Shown in pieces: positions 1 through 6,048 of a stretch of DNA of 8,105 nt. The stretch's first letter is position 1. Every line of letters begins with the position of its first letter. Source of the stretch: Lachnospiraceae bacterium. Its GTDB lineage: Bacteria > Bacillota > Clostridia > Lachnospirales > Lachnospiraceae. Below the pieces are notes generated by a model. That model did not search any database. It was not told the DNA's origin and saw only the letters and a program-made list of their open reading frames with translations. The position numbers were made by a program, and so were the translations under genes. The DNA lies in NCBI GenBank assembly GCA_900754855.1, contig CAAEEI010000026.1, positions 1-8,105 on the forward strand, in the 5' to 3' direction.

Positions 1-2523
1 ATTGCTGTTTGGAGAAAGCCGCTTATCTTCTTCCCCTGTGAATCCACGACTTTCCCAATCTGCAAAGTCTTTTTTGATTCGTTCCAGCTCGTCCGGGGCA
101 GACAGGAAAAGATGAAAAGAAAATGTGTCGATTTTCCCTTTTAATTTTCCCATCTCTTCTCCGATCAGATTCCTTGGCTGATCCAGCCAGATGGAATTAT
201 AACCAAACTGACAATGGCTGACCACCGGCAGTTTTCTGCCTGTTTTATCTTCCAGCCAGAGAATTTCCTGCCTGCCATTGCATTTCCCCATGGTTTTTTT
301 CACACACTGAGCAGAACGCATGACCGGAATACGCCCGTACACCATCCACTGCACAGGAAGCCCGGCATTTTTTTCACAGGCAGAAAGCAAGGCTTCACAT
401 TCTTTTTCTGCCAATTCCACCGGAAGCGTGATTCCCTCCAGCGAAAAAAGGCGTTGGCCTTCATGAATGGATAATGCGTTCCACTGATAAAAATCCATAT
501 CTGCCAGGATGGATAACGATCCGCCTGGTTCTTTGATTTCCTCTCGAAGAAACTGGGCTTCTGCCGGATGATGACAATAAATCCCTGTCCACAGGGAAGA
601 AGAACAGATTTTCTTTAACTGCTCGCCTCGCAGTTCCTTTTCATCCGAAGAACCCGCAGTTTTCCCTCCCTGACAGGAAGAGTTCTCCCCCTGTCGGAAA
701 ATCTGCGGCAGGGAAAGATATACCTTTTTCCCGGCTGTCACCACTTCTTCTGCCACAGAGAGAAGGTTTCTTTTTTCCCAAAAATCCAAAGGAAGACAGA
801 TTTTTGTAAAGAAATCATCGGCAAGGCAGGCGGCAAGCATTTCCTCATCGTACACAACAGCCATCTTTTCTCCGGTGTTATTTAATGAAATAACCCTATC
901 ATTTTCATCAGAAAAAGGCAAGCATATTTTGTCGGTCTCTTGTTTTTCTTCCTTTTTTCTTTCTCCTTTTTCCAGCTCCCTTTGCAGAGCGCCAAGTCCC
1001 TCCTGACGAAGGGATTTTGTCCATGACATAGGGAAAAAACTTCCCTCTTCTATGTCGATCCTGAAGGTATCCAGATAAAACGGCGTCTGTCCTGTTTTGT
1101 TCATTTGGCGAAAGATTTCTTCTTTTGTGGTGGCTCTTTTTTCTGATTTTTCCGCTTTTTCACCATATAACACGATTTCTTTTCCCCGACAGCTCAACGT
1201 CAGGCGTGCCGGCTCACCGATTTTTATGGTGAGATTTCCGGATACCGGATAGTTTATCTCCTGATTGATAATGGTATCCGTAATCATCCGGGAAAGCTGT
1301 TCATTTCTTCGCCGATAAAGGGGCATTCCTTTTTTTAATCCTTTACCTGAAGGTACGTTTAATCTTATCTGTCCTCCCTGTTTTTTCAAATTGGCCGGAA
1401 CCGTCAACACCATTTCTTCCTGATGTGCCAGGGGGATGATCAGAATATCTTTCGGGTATACTTCCACGTCTTTGTGCAGGCAGACGACGATGGTGTGCCG
1501 ATCTGCTTCCTGTATTTCGCCTATCTTTCTGCCAAGATTTCGGGGATGGATCACCGACAGCATATCCTGCCCATTGTGCTGATACCAGTACCCTTCGGTA
1601 AACCCGCTTCTGCTGTAAAGTTCCTCCAGATGATCCTTATCCTGTTTATTTATCTTCCATTTTGCTTTCTTTTGCCCTCTGTCCCCGGCATACCTTTGTA
1701 CATTCCGGGCATATTCATCCAGATATTTTCTGTATACAGCAGTCACTCCCGCTGCATATTCAACATTTTTCATCCTGCCTTCGATTTTCAGAGAATCCAT
1801 TTTGGCCTCAATCAAAGCAGGAAGAACCGGTAACGCACACAGATCTTTCGGACTGAGAAAATGTCTTTCTTCCGAAGAGAGCAGGTTTTTGCCATCATCC
1901 CACAGCTTGTATGGCAGGCGACACGGCTGCGCACATCTTCCACGATTGCCGCTTCGTCCTCCGTACATACTGCTTAACAGACATTGCCCGGAATAACAAT
2001 AACAAAGGGCGCCATGCACGAAGACTTCCATATCCAGACCGGTATCCTCTTTGATTGCTTTTAATTCCGAAAGGGAAAGTTCTCTGGCAGGAACAATACG
2101 CTGCATCCCCATGCGGGCCGCTGCTCTTGCGCCGTAAATATCGGTGATTGTCATCTGTGTACTTCCATGGAGTTCAACCTGTGGAAAATTTTTCCGCATA
2201 AACGCTGCCACGCCCATATCCTGTACGATCACCGCATCCAGACCTTCTTCCACATAAGGAAAAAGAAAATCATATAATTTCTCTTCCAGTTCCTGCTCTT
2301 TTACCAACGTATTGACTGTCAGGTATAATTTTTTTTCATGAAAATGGGCATAATGTAAGGCATCTTTCAGATTATCGCCAGAAAGATTATCCGCATATGC
2401 CCTGGCGCCAAACTGATGGCCTCCCATATACACGGCGTCTGCTCCGGCTTTTATCACTGCTTTTAAATGGGTAAAAGAACCTGCCGGAGCTAAAAGCTCC
2501 GGCAATCTATCTGTTTGTTTCAT
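1..2523 (-). CDS. U32-family protein with DUF3656, RlhA-like (3' end cut by window edge)
   Basis: The reading frame is open for 841 codons from ATG 2523 to base 1, with no stop, so the C-terminus is missing. The N-terminus carries the U32 opening motif PELLAPAG (residues 8-15). The U32 signature follows at about 166-184 (EVFVHGALCYCYSGQCLLS). Cysteines 174, 181, 197 and 229 (the last in LSPKDLC) are spaced like the 4Fe-4S ligands of U32 proteins such as UbiU. A DUF3656 segment spans about 390-515 (KTGQTPF at 476-482), and a second U32-like segment contains YGRIPVM (729-735). Members with DUF3656 include E. coli RlhA, which hydroxylates 23S rRNA C2501; despite the name, protease activity is doubtful. 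A modified-RNA role here is inference. The start has a GGAG site 8 bases upstream, inside zapA, and the gene overlaps zapA by 17 bases, which suggests translational coupling. Residues about 610-645 look like a low-conservation insert. The true end is probably close to the window edge. Confidence 0.93.
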   Translation of the reverse strand, partial: MKQTDRLPELLAPAGSFTHLKAVIKAGADAVYMGGHQFGARAYADNLSGDNLKDALHYAHFHEKKLYLTVNTLVKEQELEEKLYDFLFPYVEEGLDAVIVQDMGVAAFMRKNFPQVELHGSTQMTITDIYGARAAARMGMQRIVPARELSLSELKAIKEDTGLDMEVFVHGALCYCYSGQCLLSSMYGGRSGNRGRCAQPCRLPYKLWDDGKNLLSSEERHFLSPKDLCALPVLPALIEAKMDSLKIEGRMKNVEYAAGVTAVYRKYLDEYARNVQRYAGDRGQKKAKWKINKQDKDHLEELYSRSGFTEGYWYQHNGQDMLSVIHPRNLGRKIGEIQEADRHTIVVCLHKDVEVYPKDILIIPLAHQEEMVLTVPANLKKQGGQIRLNVPSGKGLKKGMPLYRRRNEQLSRMITDTIINQEINYPVSGNLTIKIGEPARLTLSCRGKEIVLYGEKAEKSEKRATTKEEIFRQMNKTGQTPFYLDTFRIDIEEGSFFPMSWTKSLRQEGLGALQRELEKGERKKEEKQETDKICLPFSDENDRVISLNNTGEKMAVVYDEEMLAACLADDFFTKICLPLDFWEKRNLLSVAEEVVTAGKKVYLSLPQIFRQGENSSCQGGKTAGSSDEKELRGEQLKKICSSSLWTGIYCHHPAEAQFLREEIKEPGGSLSILADMDFYQWNALSIHEGQRLFSLEGITLPVELAEKECEALLSACEKNAGLPVQWMVYGRIPVMRSAQCVKKTMGKCNGRQEILWLEDKTGRKLPVVSHCQFGYNSIWLDQPRNLIGEEMGKLKGKIDTFSFHLFLSAPDELERIKKDFADWESRGFTGEEDKRLSPNSN
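2482..2504 (-). other. Perfect hairpin at the zapA/U32 junction
   Basis: The arms TGCCGGAGC (2482-2490) and GCTCCGGCA (2496-2504) pair perfectly over 9 bases with a 5-base loop. On the transcribed minus strand the hairpin begins 2 bases after the zapA stop codon and lies in codons 7-14 of the U32 gene, within the conserved LPELLAPA motif. There is no proper U-tract after it, so it is not a standard terminator. It could affect translation of the U32 gene or mRNA stability. Confidence 0.6.
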
Positions 2524-2917
2524 GTATTCCACTCCGTGTTTCCAGGGCAATGATCCGTTTTTGCAGTTCATTGACTTTGGTTTTATATTCGATGACCAGT
2601 TTATTGGCCGTATCAATCCGCATTTCTTTGTCCACGATTTCCTGTTTCAGACGATACATTTCCTGTTCATTTTCCAGATGTTCCTGTGAAAAAATATGCA
2701 TCTCATCCTGAAGCTTAAACAGTTCTTCGGCAATATTTAAAGACAGAAGGATATTTTTATATTCCTGAGACAATTTTCCATACCCGTTTTGCTGTTTCAG
2801 TTCACGGATTTTTCCATCCACATAAGAAGCGATCCTCTGCATCTGTCCCTCGCTGCTGCCGGACAACATGTAGACTTTACCATCAATAACCACTGATACT
2901 TTTGTTTTGTTTTCCAT
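2507..2917 (-). CDS. zapA: Cell division protein ZapA
   Basis: This 136-residue protein matches ZapA, a small cytosolic protein that binds FtsZ and bundles its filaments at the Z-ring. The N-terminal globular domain (about residues 1-50) has the family pattern: VSVVIDGKVYMLSG, then IASYVDGKIREL. The helix with LSLNIAEELFKL (about 58-69) follows. The rest to about 128 is charged and heptad-like and should form a coiled coil. Many ZapA proteins are about 85-110 residues, so this one has a longer coiled-coil tail. The start ATG has a GGGGG ribosome site 6 bases upstream, in the 14-base gap after ruvB. The last 17 bases overlap the U32 gene. Position between ruvB and a U32 gene is a familiar clostridial order. 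The call is firm from the N-terminal pattern; the tail itself is not diagnostic. Confidence 0.9.
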   Translation of the reverse strand: MENKTKVSVVIDGKVYMLSGSSEGQMQRIASYVDGKIRELKQQNGYGKLSQEYKNILLSLNIAEELFKLQDEMHIFSQEHLENEQEMYRLKQEIVDKEMRIDTANKLVIEYKTKVNELQKRIIALETRSGIHETNR

Positions 2918-2931
2918 TTTTATCCCCCATG

Positions 2932-3936
2932 TTAATAAAACTCTTCCGGTGCAGGAATCCCCAGATGTTCATAGGCGAATGGTGTCAACGCTCTGCCCCG
3001 TGGTGTACGTTTGATCAACCCTCTCTGTATCAGAAAAGGTTCATAGACATCTTCAATGGTACCGGAATCTTCCCCAATGGCCGCTGCCAGAGTGTCCAGC
3101 CCCACAGGTCGTCCGGCAAATTTTATCACCATTGTATCCAGAATATTCCGATCCGTATGGTCAAGCCCCATACTGTCGATTTCCAGAAGATCCAGCGCCT
3201 TCCCCGCCACCTCTTTGGTGATAATCCCGTCACAACATACCTGCGCATAATCTCTCACCCGTTTTAAAAGACGATTGGCCAGCCTTGGCGTTCCTCTGCT
3301 TCTTCTTCCAATCTCCAAAGCCCCCTGTGCATCGATCGATACCTCCAGCAAAGCGGCCGATCGCTCCACGATTGTCTGTAATTCCTGATCGGTATAAAAC
3401 TCCAGACGATTGACCACACCAAAGCGATCCCGCAGAGGCGCCGTGAGCATTCCGGCTCTTGTGGTTGCACCAACCAGCGTAAAATGAGGAAGATCCAGGC
3501 GAATGGACCGGGCGGAAGCCCCCTTACCAATCATGATGTCGATGGAGAAGTCTTCCATCGCCGGATATAAGACCTCTTCTACCTGACGGTTGAGACGATG
3601 AATTTCATCAATAAACAAAACATCACCGTCCGCCAGTCCGTTGAGTACCGCTGCGATCTCCCCCGGTTTTTCGATGGCCGGCCCTGAAGTAATCTTTAAA
3701 TGACTGCCCATCTCATGGGCAATGATTCCGGCCAGGGTGGTTTTTCCCAATCCCGGAGGGCCGTATAAAAGAACATGATCCAGAGATTCTCCCCGCATTT
3801 TTGCCGCCTCGATAAAAATATTCAGATTATGTTTTACTTTTTCCTGTCCGATATATTCTGTCAGATTATCGGGACGCAAGCTGCCTTCTGTGGCAATATC
3901 CTCTTCCAGCAGCTCTGTCGTTATCATTCTGTCCAT
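2932..3936 (-). CDS. ruvB: Holliday junction branch migration ATPase RuvB
   Basis: RuvB is the hexameric AAA+ motor that, with RuvA, drives branch migration of Holliday junctions during recombinational repair. The protein is 334 residues, full length for the family. Visible motifs are: LRPDNLTEYIGQE near the N-terminus (20-32), Walker A GPPGLGKTT (59-67), Walker B LFIDEIH (107-113), sensor 1 GATTRAG (156-162) and the arginine-finger region LRDRFG (168-173). A winged-helix DNA-binding domain (about 255-330) contains GLDTLAAAIGED and ends with RGRALTPFAYEHLG. All catalytic positions that I can place are intact. The start ATG at 3936 is preceded by AAGGGG (3942-3947), which overlaps the stop codon of ruvA; the 9-base gap points to coupled translation. 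ATG at codon 4 is a possible alternative start but is further from the ribosome site. Confidence 0.98.
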   Translation of the reverse strand: MDRMITTELLEEDIATEGSLRPDNLTEYIGQEKVKHNLNIFIEAAKMRGESLDHVLLYGPPGLGKTTLAGIIAHEMGSHLKITSGPAIEKPGEIAAVLNGLADGDVLFIDEIHRLNRQVEEVLYPAMEDFSIDIMIGKGASARSIRLDLPHFTLVGATTRAGMLTAPLRDRFGVVNRLEFYTDQELQTIVERSAALLEVSIDAQGALEIGRRSRGTPRLANRLLKRVRDYAQVCCDGIITKEVAGKALDLLEIDSMGLDHTDRNILDTMVIKFAGRPVGLDTLAAAIGEDSGTIEDVYEPFLIQRGLIKRTPRGRALTPFAYEHLGIPAPEEFY

Positions 3937-3945
3937 AGTATCCCC

Positions 3946-4566
3946 TTATCCCATCATCATGATTTTTAATGCTTCTTTTAATAAAGTTTCCGCGTCAAGA
4001 CTATCCGCGCCGGATACCTTGTGTACCGCACGATACGCCTCCCCGCTGGAATATCCAAGGGCTTCCAGAGCTTCTATGGTATCGGCAACGGCGCTGGCCT
4101 CCCCGGAATCATCCAAAAGATTCCCCGTCGTCCGTTCCGAATCCGGCATGCCGATGCCCAGCTCCTGCAGATCAAGCTTATCTTTTAGTTCTATGATCAT
4201 TCTCCTGGCTCCCTTAGGACCGATACCTGGTGTTCGGGCAATACTTTTCACATCTTCACCGATGACTGCATAATAAAGATCTTCCACCGTCAGGGTAGAT
4301 AAAACAGATAACGCCACCTTCGGACCAATCCCGTTTACACTAAGCAGAATCTGAAAAAGACGAAGCTCTTCTCTGGTCAGAAAACCGTATAAAGCCAACA
4401 GATCTTCCCGGACATATAAATATGTAAATAAGGTTACTTCTTCTCCCATATGTACTTTTTCACAAGCAGAGGATGTGACTTTGACCTGATAGCCCATCCC
4501 ATGATTATCTATAACGATATTTTCCTGATCTGCATAAACTGCAGTCCCTTTAATATATGCAAGCAA
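3946..4566 (-). CDS. ruvA: Holliday junction DNA-binding protein RuvA (TTG start)
   Basis: RuvA is the tetrameric protein that holds the four-way junction flat and loads RuvB. I start it at TTG 4566, which gives 206 residues beginning MLAYIKGTAVY, the usual family N-terminus. An AGGAG ribosome site (4574-4578) sits 7 bases upstream. The ATG at 4701 would add 45 residues that match nothing in RuvA and would run through the promoter region. Domain I (OB fold) covers about 1-64. Domain II has two helix-hairpin-helix motifs, VNGIGPKVAL (77-86) and TPGIGPKGARR (112-122), followed by IIELKDKL. A flexible linker lies near 135-156, and domain III (about 157-206), which contacts RuvB, has EALEALGYSSGEAYRAV. 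It is the first gene of the ruvA-ruvB-zapA-U32 operon. No ruvC is present in the window. Confidence 0.96.
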   Translation of the reverse strand: MLAYIKGTAVYADQENIVIDNHGMGYQVKVTSSACEKVHMGEEVTLFTYLYVREDLLALYGFLTREELRLFQILLSVNGIGPKVALSVLSTLTVEDLYYAVIGEDVKSIARTPGIGPKGARRMIIELKDKLDLQELGIGMPDSERTTGNLLDDSGEASAVADTIEALEALGYSSGEAYRAVHKVSGADSLDAETLLKEALKIMMMG

Positions 4567-4573
4567 TGCTAAA

Positions 4574-4578
4574 CTCCT
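4574..4578 (-). promoter_or_regulatory. Ribosome binding site that fixes the ruvA start
   Basis: The minus strand reads AGGAG here, 7 bases before the TTG at 4566. It is the best Shine-Dalgarno site in the reading frame and lies directly before the conserved LAYIKG start of RuvA. It decides in favour of the TTG start over the upstream ATG at 4701. Confidence 0.85.
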
Positions 4579-4586
4579 GTTTTCTT

Positions 4587-4600
4587 CGAACTTATATTCT
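4587..4600 (-). promoter_or_regulatory. Candidate LexA (SOS) box at the ruvA promoter
   Basis: The plus strand reads CGAAC-TTAT-ATTCT. The Firmicutes LexA operator is CGAAC-N4-GTTCG. The left half is perfect, and 7 of 8 bases of the inner core GAAC-N4-GTTC match. It begins 5 bases after the predicted -10 and covers the expected transcription start, a good place for a repressor. ruvAB belongs to the LexA regulon in B. subtilis, which makes the site plausible. The right half is degenerate, so this is a candidate only. Confidence 0.5.
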
Positions 4601-4605
4601 ATCAA

Positions 4606-4634
4606 ATGATACCATACTTCCCCGTAGATTACAA
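4606..4634 (-). promoter_or_regulatory. Predicted sigma-A promoter of the ruvA operon
   Basis: The minus strand has TTGTAA (4629-4634), a 17-base spacer and TATCAT (4606-4611). The -35 matches at 4 of 6 and the -10 at 5 of 6 bases, with an upstream TG (4613-4614) forming an extended -10. The expected start near 4599 leaves a leader of about 33 bases before the TTG. Its position inside the would-be longer ruvA frame supports the short ruvA. Confidence 0.6.
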
Positions 4635-4689
4635 CAACCCTGTTGAGAATCCAGCGTCTCTTCTTGAAGAGCATCTCTGTTCTTCCGGT

Positions 4690-4718
4690 TTGACAGAACA
4701 TCGTTTCTCTGCTAGTAT
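4690..4718 (+). promoter_or_regulatory. Predicted sigma-A promoter of the yprB-like gene
   Basis: A perfect -35 TTGACA (4690-4695) is followed by a 17-base spacer and TAGTAT (4713-4718, 4 of 6). The expected start near 4725 gives a leader of about 49 bases. The 7-base arms CCGGTTT (4685-4691) and AAACCGG (4736-4742) form an inverted repeat around the promoter, of unknown meaning. Confidence 0.65.
4695..4708 (+). promoter_or_regulatory. Candidate LexA (SOS) box within the yprB-like promoter
   Basis: The sequence AGAAC-ATCG-TTTCT matches 7 of the 8 core bases of the Firmicutes LexA operator GAAC-N4-GTTC. It lies in the spacer between the predicted -35 and -10, where a bound repressor would block RNA polymerase. 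The outer bases do not match the consensus. The case rests on position, and on the second near-match at the divergent ruvA promoter. Confidence 0.4.
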
Positions 4719-4773
4719 CCAGTTATTATCCCCGTAAACCGGCAAAACAGGCACAAAAAAGAGAGGAAAATCC

Positions 4774-5982
4774 ATGTTAAAAAAGCAATATACTTATCCT
4801 GACCGTAGTCACCGTCAGGATAAAAAACAGGAACAATACATTTATCTGGATATAGAAACCACCGGCCTTTCCAGAGACAGAACCATCCTTTATCTCATTG
4901 GCTGCGGCTACTACGAACAACACAGGCTGCACATTCTCCAGTGGTTCAATGATGACGGCGTCAGTGAAGAACAGATTTTACAGGAACTACAGGATTTTCT
5001 CTCTTCCAAAAACGGCATTTTATTTACCTTTAACGGCGAGGGCTTTGATCTTCCTTATTTAAAACGACATTATGAATTACATGCCCTTCCCTGCAGCCTC
5101 GATGACTATCCTTCCTATGATCTATATAAAACCCTCAAACTCTTCCAGCCTCTTTTTCCTCTCTCCCACGGCAGACAGAAAGACTGGGAGAAATTTCTGG
5201 GTGTCAGCCGGGAAGATTCTTTCCATGGCGGCCAGTTAATTTCTATCTATAAGGAATATCTGCGGACAAAAAAAGAAGAACTTTTATCCCTCCTTCTTCT
5301 CCACAACGAAGAAGACATTCTGGGTATGACCGATTTATATCCGCTGACCAGCTATGGGCAGCTTCTCTCGGAAAAACTTACCTTTGCACGGGTTTCCTTT
5401 GCTTCTCTGGATGAAACGCCGGACCAGGGTTATCTCACCATACATGGATGTCTGCCTGAAAAAGTCCCAAAATCTCTGTGTCTTCGTGTTCCTCTTTCTC
5501 TTCAGAATGAAACAGGAAAAACTCCTTCGGACGTTTCGTTGGAACAGAACGTTTATCCTTTTCAACTCCACGTGGAGGAAGCGCAGGTACGGCTCACCCT
5601 TCCGGTTTTTGACGATACGTTATATTATTTTTACCCGGATTATCGTAATTATTTTTATCTTCCCAAAGAAGACCGGGCCGTTCATAAATCCATTGGCTGT
5701 TATGTGGATCAGCAATATCGACAAAAAGCAACGCCACAAAATTGTTATATTCGTAAAGAGGGGCTGTTTCTCCCTCTTCCCCTGAAACAAAAATATAAGG
5801 GAATCCAGGTTTTGCCCTCTGCCTATCAGGACAGGTTGACCCTTTATCACTTTCACCATAAAGAACGTTACGCCTATGTGGATGTCCGGCAACTTTTTGA
5901 GGAAGAGCATTCTCCACTTCTCCTTTATTTTAGTGACTGGATCAAAACCCTGCTGATCGAAGGCTGCCGTCAACATACCTAA
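4774..5982 (+). CDS. yprB: YprB/MrfB-like DEDDh exonuclease (RNase H-like fold)
   Basis: This 402-residue protein has an N-terminal DEDDh exonuclease domain of the YprB type (about residues 20-195). Motif I is LDIETTG, with Asp26 and Glu28. Motif II is FNGEGFDLPYL, with Asp92. Motif III is HNEEDILGM, with His177 and Asp181. All acidic metal ligands and the histidine are present, so it should be active. B. subtilis YprB is MrfB, an exonuclease that works with the helicase MrfA (YprA) in repair of mitomycin C lesions. No helicase gene is in this window, and this protein lacks most of the N-terminal extension of MrfB. Residues about 200-402 do not look like TPR repeats. They are rich in aromatics, with YYFYPDYRNYFYLPKED (284-300), HKSIGCYVD (304-312) and ATPQNCY (319-325), and I cannot name this domain. 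The start has GAGAGG 7 bases upstream. The family call is firm; the repair role is inferred. Confidence 0.85.
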   Translation: MLKKQYTYPDRSHRQDKKQEQYIYLDIETTGLSRDRTILYLIGCGYYEQHRLHILQWFNDDGVSEEQILQELQDFLSSKNGILFTFNGEGFDLPYLKRHYELHALPCSLDDYPSYDLYKTLKLFQPLFPLSHGRQKDWEKFLGVSREDSFHGGQLISIYKEYLRTKKEELLSLLLLHNEEDILGMTDLYPLTSYGQLLSEKLTFARVSFASLDETPDQGYLTIHGCLPEKVPKSLCLRVPLSLQNETGKTPSDVSLEQNVYPFQLHVEEAQVRLTLPVFDDTLYYFYPDYRNYFYLPKEDRAVHKSIGCYVDQQYRQKATPQNCYIRKEGLFLPLPLKQKYKGIQVLPSAYQDRLTLYHFHHKERYAYVDVRQLFEEEHSPLLLYFSDWIKTLLIEGCRQHT

Positions 5983-5983
5983 A

Positions 5984-6037
5984 AGAAGACCACCGATACA
6001 CTGCCTGTCTCCATGAGCAACGTATCGATGGTCTTTT
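5984..6037. terminator. Bidirectional terminator hairpin between yprB-like gene and fprA
   Basis: The arms 5986-5999 (AAGACCACCGATAC) and 6022-6035 (GTATCGATGGTCTT) pair over 14 positions. The single exception, 5993/6028, is C-A in plus-strand RNA but a G-U wobble in minus-strand RNA. The loop is 22 bases. The plus strand continues TTTTATC and the minus strand TTCTTTTAGG, so both transcripts have a U-rich tail. The hairpin begins 3 bases after the yprB-like stop and about 12 bases after the fprA stop, as expected for a shared terminator of convergent genes. Confidence 0.8.
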
Positions 6038-6048
6038 ATCTACATGAA

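Noticed and set aside
1423..1833. 136-codon plus-strand open frame
   Set aside because: It is antisense to a continuous, clearly recognisable U32 gene and its translation matches no family pattern; similar frames at 214-474 and 1802-1996 fail for the same reason.
2482..2504. Intrinsic terminator ending the operon after zapA
   Set aside because: No run of U follows the hairpin, and the U32 gene starts upstream of it in an overlap with zapA.
4658..4671. Short palindrome CTCTTC-TT-GAAGAG as an operator
   Set aside because: Its 2-base loop and lack of match to any operator I know leave too little support for a call.
4567..4701. 45-codon N-terminal extension of RuvA from ATG 4701
   Set aside because: It has no likeness to RuvA, contains the predicted promoter and SOS-like box, and the TTG at 4566 has a far better ribosome site.
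5354..5785. Overlapping open frames in both strands within the exonuclease gene
   Set aside because: They are shadows of the yprB-like gene; the plus-strand one is a shifted frame and none has a ribosome site or family pattern.
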